From Rhodanobacteraceae bacterium (GTDB taxonomy: Bacteria; Pseudomonadota; Gammaproteobacteria; Xanthomonadales; Rhodanobacteraceae), in contig JAACZU010000002.1 of the NCBI GenBank assembly GCA_009996615.1, positions 206,045 through 270,044 on the forward strand: a DNA stretch of 64,000 nucleotides. The letters run 5' to 3'. Shown here piece after piece: positions 44,415 through 55,882 of the stretch. The notes beneath the pieces are model-generated. The model was not told the DNA's origin. It searched no databases and worked only from the letters and a program-made list of their open reading frames with translations. Position 1 is the first letter of the stretch. Each line of letters starts with the position of its first letter. The translations under genes were made by a program, and so were the position numbers.

Positions 44415-46097
44415 TCAGGCCTTGGCCTTCGCCTCGACCGCTTCGAGGCGGCGCATGATGATCCACTGCTGCGCCAGCGACAGCGCGCCGTTGACGGTCC
44501 AGTACAGCACCAGGCCGGCCGGGAAGAACGCGAACAGCACCGAGAAGATCACTGGCATGATCTTCATCATCTTGGCCTGGGTCGGGTCCATGCCGGTCAT
44601 CGGCGTCAGGTGCTGCGTCACGATCATGACCGCCGCATTCAGCACCGGCAGCACGTAGTACGGGTCGGGCGCGGTCAGGTTCTGGATCCAGCCGACGAAC
44701 GGCGCCTGGCGCAGCTCGACGCTCTCCAGCAGCACCCAGTACAACGCGAAGAACACCGGCATCTGGATCAGCATCGGCAGGCAGCCGCCGAGCGGGTTGA
44801 TCTTTTCCTTCTGGTACAGCTCCATCATCGCCGTGTTGAGCTTCTGGCGATCGTCGCCGTAGCGCTCCTTCAGCGCGGCCATGCGCGGCTGCAGCTTGCG
44901 CATCTTCGCCATCGAGCGGTACTGCGCCTCGCTGAGTTTGAAGAACACCGCCTTGATCAGCAGCACCAGCAGGATGATCGCGAGGCCCCAGTTGCCGGTC
45001 AGCTTGTGCAGCTGCGCCAGCACCCAGTGCAGCGGTTCGGAGATGACGGTCAGCATGCCGTAGTCGACCGTCAGCGACAGGCCCGGCGCGATCGCATCGA
45101 GCGTGCTCTGCAGCTTCGGGCCCACGTACAGCGTGGCGGTGTCGACGCGGGTCTCGCCCGGTGCGATGGTCAGCAGCGGCGACACGGTGCGGATCAGGTA
45201 GCGCGTGGCGTCGCCGGCCGGCACGGTCGCGGTCGAGTAGGTGTCGGTCTGGCCGGACGGCGGGATCCACGCGGCGAAGAAGTAGTGCTGCAGCATCGCC
45301 GCCCAGCCGCCGGCGATCTCCTTCTTCAGCGGTTCCTTCTGGAACGCGTCGAACTTGAGCTTCTGGAACTTGTCGGCCGGGCTGTACCAGGCCGCGCCGG
45401 CGAAGCTGTAGCGCTCGGTGTTGCTGTAGCCCTTGATGCCGGCGGTGTCGACGATCGGCGGCACGCGCTGCAGCTGGTGGTAGGCGCTGCCGCTCCAGCT
45501 CGCCGTGCCGCGGTTGTCGATTTCCTGGCGCTGGCCGATCGCGTAGCTGCCACGGTTGAACACGTAGACCTTGCGCACGGTCAGGCCGGTGGCGGCATCG
45601 GTCCAGGTCAGCGGCACTTCGAGCGTGTCGGCGCCGGCGGCGAGCGTGTAGTCATTCTGCGCGGCGCTGAACAGCGCCTGGTGGTCCGGCGCCGGCCCGT
45701 TCGCGCTGACCAGGCCGCTCTGCGCCTCGAAGAACGTCGCCGCGCGGTCGTCGAACAGGCGCACCGGGTGCGCGTAGTCCTTGGGCTGCTGCGGATAGGC
45801 GAGCAGGTCGGCGACGACGACGTTGCCGCCGCGCGGGTCGATCTCGACGCGCAGCACGTCGGTGGTGACGACGACCGGCGCCACTGGCGCGGCGGTTTCC
45901 GCTGGCGTCGTCGGCACCACGGGCGCCGGCGCCGCGCCCGGGATCTCGGCGCTGCCCGGAGTCGCGGCCGGTGCGGGCACGGCCGGCTGCTGCGCGACCT
46001 GCGTGGGGGCCGGGTGGTAATCCTCCTGCCACTGCATCCACAGCAGGTAGCCGATGAACAGCAGGGCGATCAGGAGCAGGTTGCGTGGGCTAGTCAT
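44415..46097 (-). CDS. yidC: Membrane protein insertase YidC
   Basis: A 560-residue inner-membrane insertase. The N-terminal anchor [21 protein letters not shown] is followed by a proline/alanine-rich linker ([20 protein letters not shown]), the large periplasmic beta domain, and the C-terminal core of five helices: [19 protein letters not shown] with the conserved cytosolic hairpin [17 protein letters not shown] and [20 protein letters not shown]. Length fits gammaproteobacterial YidC (548). The start MTSPRNLLL at 46097 matches the family. It belongs to the rpmH-rnpA-yidC-mnmE run; no yidD gene lies between rnpA and yidC. Confidence 0.97.
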   Translation of the reverse strand: MTSPRNLLLIALLFIGYLLWMQWQEDYHPAPTQVAQQPAVPAPAATPGSAEIPGAAPAPVVPTTPAETAAPVAPVVVTTDVLRVEIDPRGGNVVVADLLAYPQQPKDYAHPVRLFDDRAATFFEAQSGLVSANGPAPDHQALFSAAQNDYTLAAGADTLEVPLTWTDAATGLTVRKVYVFNRGSYAIGQRQEIDNRGTASWSGSAYHQLQRVPPIVDTAGIKGYSNTERYSFAGAAWYSPADKFQKLKFDAFQKEPLKKEIAGGWAAMLQHYFFAAWIPPSGQTDTYSTATVPAGDATRYLIRTVSPLLTIAPGETRVDTATLYVGPKLQSTLDAIAPGLSLTVDYGMLTVISEPLHWVLAQLHKLTGNWGLAIILLVLLIKAVFFKLSEAQYRSMAKMRKLQPRMAALKERYGDDRQKLNTAMMELYQKEKINPLGGCLPMLIQMPVFFALYWVLLESVELRQAPFVGWIQNLTAPDPYYVLPVLNAAVMIVTQHLTPMTGMDPTQAKMMKIMPVIFSVLFAFFPAGLVLYWTVNGALSLAQQWIIMRRLEAVEAKAKA

Positions 46098-46220
46098 GAC
46101 GAGGGACGCGATGGCCCGCATCGGCGGCACGGCGCGGCGTTTGCGCGGAGCCGGCGGGGCGGAGGAACGGTTGGGCGGCGTGGCGGCGAGCGACGCGCGG
46201 CCGATGGGATGGCGGTGAAA

Positions 46221-46601
46221 TCAGGCGCGCATTGTGCCGACGCCGTCGGCGCCGTTCAACGTCATGATGCGCTGCCACAGGCGGGCCAGCTCGGCGCGCA
46301 GGCTCGCATTGTCCTCCTGGTCGGCGCTGGGACGCGCGATGATCAGGATATCGACGGCGGGAAGTTCGGCGCGGCGGTGGCGGAAACTGTCACGCGCCAA
46401 GCGCTTGAGGCGGTTGCGGCGCACGGCGCGCTTGGACACGCGCTTGGAGATCGCCAGGCCCAGGCGCGCGCCACTGTGTTCGTTGGCGGCCACCTGGGCG
46501 CTGAAATGACGGGTGCCGACCCGCTGGCCGCCTTGCAGGCGCGCGAAGTCGGCCGGGCGGAGCAGGCGCGCCGCGCGCGGAAACGGGGCGGGCGCCGTCA
46601 C
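46221..46601 (-). CDS. rnpA: Ribonuclease P protein component
   Basis: A 126-residue basic protein that assists RNase P RNA in tRNA 5' processing. RLLRPADFARLQ is the family start, and RLGLAISKRVSKRAVRRNRLKRLARDSFR contains the RNR motif (in part: KRAVRRNRLKRLARDSFR). The only start giving the right length is GTG at 46601, 14 bases after the rpmH stop. The usual order rpmH-rnpA is conserved; translation is probably coupled to rpmH. Confidence 0.95.
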   Translation of the reverse strand: MTAPAPFPRAARLLRPADFARLQGGQRVGTRHFSAQVAANEHSGARLGLAISKRVSKRAVRRNRLKRLARDSFRHRRAELPAVDILIIARPSADQEDNASLRAELARLWQRIMTLNGADGVGTMRA

Positions 46602-46615
46602 GCAGCGGTCGGCGG

Positions 46616-46756
46616 TCAGACCGCCAGGCGCTTGCGGCCCTTGGCGCGGCGGGCGTTGATGACCGCGCGGCCGCCGCGGGTCTTCATGCGGGCACGGAAA
46701 CCGTGGTCGCGCGCGCGCTTGAGGTTGCTCGGCTGGTAGGTGCGCTTGGTGGCCAT
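46616..46756 (-). CDS. rpmH: 50S ribosomal protein L34
   Basis: A 46-residue L34: [20 protein letters not shown] is the universal N-terminus and [12 protein letters not shown] the C-terminus. A consensus-like promoter lies 35-63 bases upstream. It is divergent from dnaA, the classical arrangement at proteobacterial origins. Confidence 0.98.
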   Translation of the reverse strand: MATKRTYQPSNLKRARDHGFRARMKTRGGRAVINARRAKGRKRLAV

Positions 46757-46790
46757 GATGGTGCTGCCGGTAAACGGAAAAAGGGCGCGG

Positions 46791-46819
46791 ATCGTAGGCA
46801 GGCCCGCCGGCAATGTCAA
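46791..46819 (-). promoter_or_regulatory. rpmH promoter
   Basis: On the minus strand TTGACA (46819-46814) and TACGAT (46796-46791) are separated by exactly 17 bases, a near-perfect sigma-70 promoter. It lies in the 329-bp rpmH-dnaA gap; the remainder of that gap (46820-47085) shows no clear DnaA box, only a possible TTAGACT -10 element near 46997 for dnaA. Confidence 0.8.
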
Positions 46820-47085
46820 GCGCGAGCTTCGTCCAACGGCACCTGAGCCTCAAGGGGACGGCGTGATTGCAACGACGCCTGAGGCTGGAACGGCGGCGTG
46901 ATGGCGGCGACACCGGGCCTGGACTGCAGCCCGCCGGGACGCTGGCGCGTCCGGCCGGCCACGGCAGGCGGCGGCCGGGGCCTCGGGCCCTTCCTGTTAG
47001 ACTGCCGTGCCTGTCTGGCCAGCCGCCCCCGAGTCCGACACGCTCCTGGCGGCGACGGCGACATTTCCCTGGAAGCAATCTGAGC

Positions 47086-48420
47086 ATGAGCGAGCTTTGG
47101 CGCCGCTGCCTGGCCCGTCTGGAGACGGAGTTCAGCGCGGAGGACATTCATACCTATCTGGCCCCGCTGCAGGTCGTCGAGGACGGCGCGGGCATCACGC
47201 TGTGGGCGCCCAACGCCTACACCGTGGAAACCGTGCGCGAGCGCTTCGTCGACCGCATCGACGAAGTGCTCGAGCACCTCGCCGGCCATGCGGTCGCGCT
47301 GAGCGTGCAGGTCGGCACACGCACGCGCAGCCGCGAGGCGACCAAGCCGGCCGCCGCGGCGCCGCGCGGCAAGAGTGCCGGCGTCGCGCGCGCGCCGGCC
47401 GAATCGAACCTCGATCCGAACTACACGTTCGAGAACTTCGTCGAGGGCAAGTCGAACCAGCTCGGCAAGGCCGCCGCGACGCAGGTCGCGATGAATCCCG
47501 GCCATGCCTACAACCCGCTGCTGCTGTACGGCGGCACCGGCCTGGGCAAGACCCACCTGATGCACGCGGCCGGCAACCTGATGCGCGCGAACCGGCCCGA
47601 CATGAAGGTGCTGTACCTGCGCTCGGAGCAGTTCGTCAGCGGCATGGTGCGCGCGCTGCAGCAGAAGAACATGGACGACTTCAAGCGCCGCTTCCGTTCG
47701 GTCGATGCGCTGCTGATCGATGACATCCAGTTCTTCGCCGGCAAGAACACGACGCAGGAAGAGTTCTTCCACACCTTCAACACGCTGTTCGAGGGCAAGC
47801 AGCAGATCATCCTGACCTGCGATCGCTACCCGAAGGAAGTGGAGAACCTCGAGCCGCGCCTGAAGTCGCGCCTGGGCTGGGGCCTGTCGGTCGCGATCGA
47901 GCCGCCGGACTTCGAGACGCGCGCGGCGATCGTGCTGGCCAAGGCGCAGGCGAAGAAGGTCGCGCTGCCCGAAGAGGTGGCGATCCTGATGGCCAAGCGC
48001 ATGCGCTCGAACGTGCGCGACCTCGAGGGCGCACTGAACACGCTGGTCGCGCGCGCGAACTTCGAGGGCCGCCGCATCAGCCTGGAGTTCGCGCAGGAGA
48101 CGCTGCGCGACCTGCTGACCGTGCACGCGCAGGCGATCACGATTCCGAACATCCAGAAGACCGTGGCCGACTTCTACCAGCTGCGCCTGGCCGACCTGTT
48201 GTCGAAGAAGCGCAGCCGCTCGATCGCGCGCCCGCGCCAGATGGCGATGGCGCTGGCCAAGGAGCTGACCGAACACAGCCTGCCGGAGATCGGCGATGCA
48301 TTCGGCGGCCGCGACCACACGACCGTCCTGCACGCCTGCCGCACGATCCGCGATTTCCGCGAGACCGACGGCAAGTTGCGCCAGGACTGGGAAAAGCTGG
48401 TAAGGACGTTGAGCGAATAG
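47086..48420 (+). CDS. dnaA: Chromosomal replication initiator DnaA
   Basis: A 444-residue AAA+ initiator that binds DnaA boxes and opens oriC. Domain I starts [17 protein letters not shown]; a short variable linker (alanine- and arginine-rich, about residues 80-107) follows; domain III has [20 protein letters not shown] (Walker A) and LLIDDIQFF (Walker B); domain IV carries the signature [15 protein letters not shown]. Length fits xanthomonad DnaA. GGAAG lies ten bases before the ATG. dnaN, recF and gyrB follow in the standard order. Confidence 0.98.
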   Translation: MSELWRRCLARLETEFSAEDIHTYLAPLQVVEDGAGITLWAPNAYTVETVRERFVDRIDEVLEHLAGHAVALSVQVGTRTRSREATKPAAAAPRGKSAGVARAPAESNLDPNYTFENFVEGKSNQLGKAAATQVAMNPGHAYNPLLLYGGTGLGKTHLMHAAGNLMRANRPDMKVLYLRSEQFVSGMVRALQQKNMDDFKRRFRSVDALLIDDIQFFAGKNTTQEEFFHTFNTLFEGKQQIILTCDRYPKEVENLEPRLKSRLGWGLSVAIEPPDFETRAAIVLAKAQAKKVALPEEVAILMAKRMRSNVRDLEGALNTLVARANFEGRRISLEFAQETLRDLLTVHAQAITIPNIQKTVADFYQLRLADLLSKKRSRSIARPRQMAMALAKELTEHSLPEIGDAFGGRDHTTVLHACRTIRDFRETDGKLRQDWEKLVRTLSE

Positions 48421-48655
48421 CGAAACTGCGCACAAGCCCGGGGATGGCCTGTGGAAAAGCTGTGCGATCGCGCGGCGCCGATTATTATCCACAGGGGGTC
48501 CACAGCCATGCCGGTTTGTTCTACCGCGCTTCAAAACTGCGCAACCGATTGATTTTGAAAGATTTACGGACGGAACTGCAGTTGTGCACAGCACCAACCG
48601 CAACCACGATCCTCTTTAAAAGACCAAGAGCCAGAGATAGACGGGGCAGACCACC
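48421..48655. other. Probable replication origin oriC (dnaA-dnaN gap)
   Basis: This 235-bp gap holds a perfect DnaA box TTATCCACA (48485-48493), a one-mismatch box on the other strand (TGTGGAAAA, 48450-48458), weaker candidates TGCGCACAA (48427-48435) and TTGTGCACA (48582-48590), and an AT-rich stretch GATTGATTTTGAAAGATTTA (48547-48566) that could unwind. Origins in this position are known for relatives. The small number of strong boxes means part of the origin could lie elsewhere. Confidence 0.65.
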
Positions 48656-49756
48656 ATGCGATTCAGCATCCAACGCGAAGCATTCCTGAAACGACTGCAA
48701 CAGGTTGTCGGCGTCGTCGAACGACGACAGACGCTGCCGGTGCTGGCGAACCTGCTGGTCGTGGTTGACGCGAACGGCGTTTCGTTGACCGGCACCGATC
48801 TGGAAGTGGAGATGATCGCGCGGACCGATGCGGACGAGCTGGAGCCGGGCGAGGTCACGATCCCGGCGCGCAAGCTGTTCGACATCTGCCGCGCACTGCC
48901 CGACGGCAGCCGGATCAAGCTGGAGCAGAAGGGCGATCGCGTATCGGTCAGTTCCGGCCGCAGCCGCTTCACGCTGGCGACGCTGCCGGCGACCGAGTTC
49001 CCGCTGATCGAGAACATCGAGCTGGTCGAGCGCGTCAGCCTGCCGGAAGCCACGCTGAAGGAGCTGATGGACCGTACCAGCTTCGCCATGGCCAACCAGG
49101 ACGTGCGCTACTACCTCAACGGCATGCTGCTGGACCTGCGCGAACACGCGCTGCGCTGCGTCGCGACCGACGGCCACCGCCTCGCGCTGGCCGAGACGCA
49201 GATCGAGACGCAGGTCGCCGCGCCGCGCCAGGTGATCGTGCCGCGCAAGGGCATCAACGAGCTGCAGGGCCTGTTCGAACCGGGCGACGGCGTGGTCGAA
49301 CTCGAGTTCGCGCGCAACCACCTGCGCGTGCGTCGCGACGGTGTCACGTTCACGTCCAAGCTGATCGACGGCCGCTTCCCGGACTACGAGGCGGTGATTC
49401 CGATCGGCGCCGACAAGGAAGTGCGCGTGCAGCGCGATGACGTGCGTGCAGCGCTGCAGCGCGCGGCGATCCTGTCGAACGAGAAGTACCGCGGCGTCAA
49501 GCTCGAAGTCGCTCCGAACCGGCTGCGCATCGTCGCGCACAACCCGGAGCAGGAAGAGGCGATCGAAGACGTCGAGGCGCAAACCGGCGTCAGCGACCTC
49601 AGCGTCGGCTTCAACGTGAACTACCTGCTCGACGCGCTCGGCGCACTGTCCGGGGAGGAGGTCATGCTGTGCCTGCGCGACGGACAGTCGAGCTGCCTCG
49701 TGCGCAAGCCCGAGTCGGACGACACGCGCCACGTGATCATGCCGCTGCGGCTCTGA
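48656..49756 (+). CDS. dnaN: DNA polymerase III beta subunit (sliding clamp)
   Basis: A 366-residue processivity clamp: MRFSIQREAFLKRLQQVVGV at the start, LPVLANLLVVVDANG, ATLPATEFPLIE, YYLNGMLLDL, LRCVATDGHRLAL and FNVNYLLDAL, and the C-terminal HVIMPLRL that forms part of the peptide-binding pocket. Length equals E. coli DnaN (366). Start at 48656 is fixed by the conserved N-terminus. The 181-bp gap to recF contains a CTCTCCC...GGGAGAGG repeat at 49782-49799. Confidence 0.98.
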   Translation: MRFSIQREAFLKRLQQVVGVVERRQTLPVLANLLVVVDANGVSLTGTDLEVEMIARTDADELEPGEVTIPARKLFDICRALPDGSRIKLEQKGDRVSVSSGRSRFTLATLPATEFPLIENIELVERVSLPEATLKELMDRTSFAMANQDVRYYLNGMLLDLREHALRCVATDGHRLALAETQIETQVAAPRQVIVPRKGINELQGLFEPGDGVVELEFARNHLRVRRDGVTFTSKLIDGRFPDYEAVIPIGADKEVRVQRDDVRAALQRAAILSNEKYRGVKLEVAPNRLRIVAHNPEQEEAIEDVEAQTGVSDLSVGFNVNYLLDALGALSGEEVMLCLRDGQSSCLVRKPESDDTRHVIMPLRL

Positions 49757-49937
49757 CCGGCTGCCTCGTCGTTTTGTCCCCTCTCCCATCGGGAGAGGGG
49801 ACAGGGTACGACCGGAGCCAGGCCGTCCAATGCGTGCCATGGCTCCGGCGCGCGGCTTCGTTTCGTCGCCCGCGGCGCCACGGGCCCGCGTCTCCCACGC
49901 GCAGAACAGACGACCTCCCGCCGATGCTTGAGGCGCC

Positions 49938-51017
49938 GTGGAACTGACCCAGCTCCGCATCCAGAACCTGCGCGTGATCGAGCGGCTTGAGCTCGACCTC
50001 GCGCCTGGCTGGAACCTGTTGATCGGTCCGAACGGCGCCGGCAAGACCAGTCTGCTCGAAGCTGCGTACCTGCTCTCGCATGGCCGCTCGTTCCGCACTT
50101 CGCTGCGCGAGGCGCTGGTGCGGCACGGCAGCGCCGGCTATGCGATCTACGGCGAGGTGCTGCATGCATCCGGCCAACGCGAACGGCTCGGCCTCGCGCG
50201 CGACGGGGCGCGCCTGCAGGCGCGCATCGACGGCACGCCGGTCGCAGCGGCGACGCTGCTGCGCCATGCGGCGGTGCTTTGCTTCGAGCCCGGTTCGCAC
50301 GAACTGATCGCCGGCGCCGCCGACAATCGGCGCAGCTTCCTCGACTGGGGCGTGTTCCACGTGGAACATGAGTTTCTGCCGACCTGGCGCCGCTGCCAGC
50401 GCGCCTTGAAGCAGCGCAATGCTTTGCTGCGCAACGAGGGCGGCGCGGCCGGCCTCGACGCATGGGACCACGAACTCGCCGCCGCGGCCGAGCCGCTGAC
50501 CGCGATGCGCCAGCGCTACGTCGAAGCGCTGCGGCCGATACTGGCCCACGTTCTCGGCGAGCTGCTGGGCGAGCTCGGGGCGGTCGAGCTTGGCTTCGAA
50601 CCCGGCTTCGACCCGGAGCGCCCGCTGCTGGCGACGCTCGCCGCACGGCGCGGTCTGGATCTGGCGCGCGGCTACACCAGTGCCGGCCCGCAGCGCGCCG
50701 ACTGGACGCTCGGCTTCCCGGCTGCGCCGCGGCGCGAGCACCTGTCGCGCGGCCAACAGAAGCTGGCCGCGTTCGCCTGCGTGGTCGCCCAGGCGCGCCT
50801 GTTCGCGCGGACCCGCGGTGAGTGGCCGGTACTCTGCCTGGACGATCTCGCATCGGAGGTCGACGCGCCGCACCAGACGCGCATGCTGGCGACGCTCCAG
50901 GCGGCACCCGCGCAGGTGCTCCTGACCGGCACGGAGGCGCCGGCGGCCCTCGCCGCGCTGACTGTCCAGCCAACGATGTTCCACGTGGAACATGGCCGGG
51001 TGGCGCGGCTGCTATAA
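49938..51017 (+). CDS. recF: DNA replication and repair protein RecF
   Basis: A 359-residue SMC-like ATPase that loads RecA at gaps. Walker A LLIGPNGAGKTSLLEAAYLL (about residues 29-48), FEPGSHELIAGAADNRRSFLDW, signature LSRGQQKLAAFACVVAQA and Walker B VLCLDDLASEVD are present. Start is GTG at 49938 (MELTQLRIQNLRVIERL); an ATG 14 bases upstream runs into a stop. The gene is unusual in containing two parS sites, each read as FHVEH (residues near 140 and 350), the second in the poorly conserved tail. Confidence 0.96.
   Translation: MELTQLRIQNLRVIERLELDLAPGWNLLIGPNGAGKTSLLEAAYLLSHGRSFRTSLREALVRHGSAGYAIYGEVLHASGQRERLGLARDGARLQARIDGTPVAAATLLRHAAVLCFEPGSHELIAGAADNRRSFLDWGVFHVEHEFLPTWRRCQRALKQRNALLRNEGGAAGLDAWDHELAAAAEPLTAMRQRYVEALRPILAHVLGELLGELGAVELGFEPGFDPERPLLATLAARRGLDLARGYTSAGPQRADWTLGFPAAPRREHLSRGQQKLAAFACVVAQARLFARTRGEWPVLCLDDLASEVDAPHQTRMLATLQAAPAQVLLTGTEAPAALAALTVQPTMFHVEHGRVARLL
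50353..50368. other. parS centromere-like site 1
   Basis: TGTTCCACGTGGAACA, a perfect 16-bp palindrome that matches the gammaproteobacterial parS consensus (TGTTCCACGTGGAACA in Pseudomonas). It lies within recF, where it encodes VFHVEH. It is the expected target of ParB encoded at 8905. Confidence 0.92.
50977..50992. other. parS centromere-like site 2
   Basis: A second identical TGTTCCACGTGGAACA, 624 bp after the first, near the 3' end of recF and read as MFHVEH. Both copies are in the same reading frame. Confidence 0.92.
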
Positions 51018-53489
<2,472 letters not shown>

Positions 53490-53512
53490 GGCGGGCAGCT
53501 GCGGTACGCGCC

Positions 53513-53533
53513 GGTTGCTGCATTGCAGCAACC
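53513..53533. repeat. Inverted repeat after gyrB
   Basis: GGTTGCTGCA (53513-53522) and TGCAGCAACC (53524-53533) form a perfect 10-bp palindrome around one base, 24 bases after the gyrB stop. No T tract follows directly, so a terminator role is uncertain. Confidence 0.6.
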
Positions 53534-53659
53534 AGGCACGCGCCCGCGTGCTTGTGCGGGTCATCGCCGCAGCGGTACGCTCAGCGCCCTTTTTGCATTG
53601 CATTCTGTCATCTGCGACGATCTGCGACGGTCTTCGTACATCACGACGAGGTAATCACC

Positions 53660-54934
53660 ATGAAGTTCTCGAAATGGCTCATCGCTGCGCTCTGCGCCAC
53701 CGGACTGCTGTTCGGCGCGGAGGCGTTTGCGGCCCGGGACAAGAAGCCGGAGAACGAGTACCCGAACGCGACGCGTCAGGAGCCCAAGCCGGACATGTCG
53801 CAGAGCGACCAGCGCGACCTCAACAAGGCCGCCGATCTGGTCAACGAGAACAAGGGCGCCGAGGCGCAGCCGCTGATCGAGAAGGTCATCGAGAAGAGCC
53901 GCTCCAAGTACGCGCAGTCGTTCGCGCACCAGCTGCTCGGTCAGGTCTACTACGACCAGGACAAGAGCGACCAGGCGATCGCCGAGTACCAGAAGGCGCT
54001 CGAGACCAACGGCCTGCCCAATCCTGGCCACTTCCAGGTGCTGTACCTCGTCGCGCAGCTGCAGCTGCAGGACGAGAAGTACACCGAGGCGCTGGCCTCG
54101 ATCGACCAGTGGGAGAAGCTGACCGGCAAGCAGAGCGCCGATGAACTGGCGCTCAAGGCCAACGCCTACTACCGCACCGACAAGTACCAGGAAGCGATCG
54201 ACACGATGAAGAAGGCGCTGTCGATGGCCGAGAAGCCCAACGACAGCTGGAACCAGATCCTGATGGCCAGCTACTTCGAGCTTGGCCAGTACGACCAGGC
54301 CGCGCAGATGGTGCAGGCGCAGCTGGCCAAGGACCCGACCAACAAGAAGCTCGTCAACCAGCTGGCGACGATCTACATCCAGGCCGACAAGCTGCCGCAG
54401 GCGCTGCAGGTGATGGCGGACGCCAAGGCCAAGGGCCTGGTCTCGACCAGCGACGACTACCTGCAGCTGGCCAAGCTGTATGCCAACGCAGACAAGCCCA
54501 AGGACGCCGCGGCGACGATGCGCGAAGGCTTCGAGAAGGGCGTCGTTACCCCGTCCTACGAGAGCTACAAGCTGCTCGGCGACGTGTGCAACCAGGCCGA
54601 GGAAGACGCCTGCGCGATCGAGGGCTACAGCAAGGCCTCGCCGCTGGCCAAGGACGGCAACGTCGACTACCAGCTCGGCTACCTTCTGTACTATTCCAAC
54701 AAGTCGGCCGACGCGGTCGAGGCGATGACGCGCGCCATCAGCCGCGGCGGCCTGCGCCAGGAAGGCGAGGCTTACCTGCTGCGTGGCGACGCCGAGAACG
54801 ATCTCGATCGCACGTCCGCGGCGATGGCCGACTGGCAGAAGGCGGCCGGCTATCCGAGCACCAAGACCATGGCCGAGCAGCGCATGAAGGCGGTCAAGGG
54901 CGGCACCAAGCTCAAGCGCCCGGCGAAGAAGTGA
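53660..54934 (+). CDS. Periplasmic tetratricopeptide repeat protein
   Basis: A 424-residue protein with a signal peptide (MKFSKWLIAALCATGLLFGAEAFA, cleavage after FAA). TPR units follow through almost the whole chain, for example HQLLGQVYYDQDKSDQAIAEYQ, KANAYYRTDKYQEAIDTMKK, MASYFELGQYDQAAQMVQ and YLLYYSNKSADAVEAMTRA. It ends in a basic KLKRPAKK tail. Its place between gyrB and tonB is conserved in xanthomonads, so it may support the TonB machinery (inference). A GACGAGG ribosome-like stretch precedes the ATG at 53660. Confidence 0.85.
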   Translation: MKFSKWLIAALCATGLLFGAEAFAARDKKPENEYPNATRQEPKPDMSQSDQRDLNKAADLVNENKGAEAQPLIEKVIEKSRSKYAQSFAHQLLGQVYYDQDKSDQAIAEYQKALETNGLPNPGHFQVLYLVAQLQLQDEKYTEALASIDQWEKLTGKQSADELALKANAYYRTDKYQEAIDTMKKALSMAEKPNDSWNQILMASYFELGQYDQAAQMVQAQLAKDPTNKKLVNQLATIYIQADKLPQALQVMADAKAKGLVSTSDDYLQLAKLYANADKPKDAAATMREGFEKGVVTPSYESYKLLGDVCNQAEEDACAIEGYSKASPLAKDGNVDYQLGYLLYYSNKSADAVEAMTRAISRGGLRQEGEAYLLRGDAENDLDRTSAAMADWQKAAGYPSTKTMAEQRMKAVKGGTKLKRPAKK

Positions 54935-55130
54935 CGTGAATCCGTCCGCGCAGCGTAGCCGCTGCGCGGACGGGCAAAGGCCAGGGAGTGGCAGTTGCGC
55001 CGAGGCGAGCGCCCGGCGGGACATGAATTCGCAACGATTCGAACCACAACTCCATAATCAGGGCAAGGTCAAGAGCCTTGACCGCTTGTCGCAGGGGCAT
55101 TGGGTGGTGTACCGTGCTCTGCTCTCGTGC

Positions 55131-55163
55131 TTACGCCCCTAGGGGTTGCAGACCGGGGCGTAA
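55131..55163. repeat. Hairpin in the tonB leader
   Basis: TTACGCCCC (55131-55139) and GGGGCGTAA (55155-55163) are perfect 9-base complements with a 15-base loop, 47 bases before the tonB start. The remainder of the 276-bp gap shows no feature. It may be an operator or an RNA element; no Fur-box consensus is evident. Confidence 0.6.
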
Positions 55164-55210
55164 CGACAGCGACGCTCGAGCGGCCGCCCCGAAACACTCT
55201 CGTTGGTCAT

Positions 55211-55870
55211 ATGGCAGATAACTATCAAACCGGCGGCGCAACATTCAGCTGGCAACGCGTCACCGCGTTCACCAGTGCGTTCGCCCTGCATGCTTTCGCG
55301 TTCGCGATGATGATGGCGCCGGTCGCCCCGCCGCCGCCGAAAGACAAGGTGGTAGACAAGAAGGTGATGGTGGAGTTCATCGAACCGCCGCCGCCGCCGC
55401 CGCCGCCGCCACCGCCGCCGCCGGAGCCGCCGAAGAAGCCGCCGCCGAAGGTGATCGAGAAGATCAAGCCGCCGCCGACACCGCCGCCGCCGACGCCTCC
55501 GCCGCCGATCGTGACGGAAGAGGCCTCGCCGATGTCCGTGCCTGCGCCGCCGCCGGCACCGCCTGCGCCGCCTGCGCCGCCGGAAGACATCGCGCCGAGC
55601 GAAAACATCAGCTACCGTAAGATGCGGCCGCCGAAGTATCCGCCCCAGGCTGCGCGCCAGCGCCAGCAGGGCAAGGTGCTGCTGAAGGTGCTGGTGGGTG
55701 TCGACGGCAAGCCGGAGGAAGTGACGGTCGAAAGGTCCAGTGGCTCGCGCCTGCTGGATCAGGCGGCGATCGACGCGGTGAAGAACTGGATGTTCAATCC
55801 AGGCTCTAAAGGTGGCAAACCCAGCCGTGGGTATGCCTTGGTTCCCATTGAGTTCAATCTGTCTGAATAA
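55211..55870 (+). CDS. tonB: Energy transducer TonB
   Basis: A 219-residue periplasm-spanning protein with one N-terminal helix (FTSAFALHAFAFAMMMAPVA, containing the conserved His that contacts ExbB/ExbD), then a proline-rich spacer including a run of 13 prolines and KPPPKVIEKIKPPPTPPPP, and the C-terminal TonB domain (MRPPKYPPQAARQRQQGKVL, YPPxA being the signature; SRLLDQAAIDAVKNWMFNPG). It passes proton-motive energy to TonB receptors such as the one at 29072. It heads the operon with exbB, exbD1 and exbD2. Confidence 0.95.
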   Translation: MADNYQTGGATFSWQRVTAFTSAFALHAFAFAMMMAPVAPPPPKDKVVDKKVMVEFIEPPPPPPPPPPPPPEPPKKPPPKVIEKIKPPPTPPPPTPPPPIVTEEASPMSVPAPPPAPPAPPAPPEDIAPSENISYRKMRPPKYPPQAARQRQQGKVLLKVLVGVDGKPEEVTVERSSGSRLLDQAAIDAVKNWMFNPGSKGGKPSRGYALVPIEFNLSE

Positions 55871-55882
55871 ATAGGTAGCGCC

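Noticed and set aside
46757-47085. rpmH-dnaA gap as the main origin
   Set aside because: No clear DnaA box or AT-rich stretch was found; the dnaA-dnaN gap fits better.
48521-50098. A 525-codon minus-strand open frame across dnaN
   Set aside because: Antisense shadow of dnaN with no recognisable sequence.
55375-55600. CCG-rich tandem repeat as a possible microsatellite or CRISPR-like array
   Set aside because: It encodes the proline-rich spacer of TonB and has no spacer-repeat structure.
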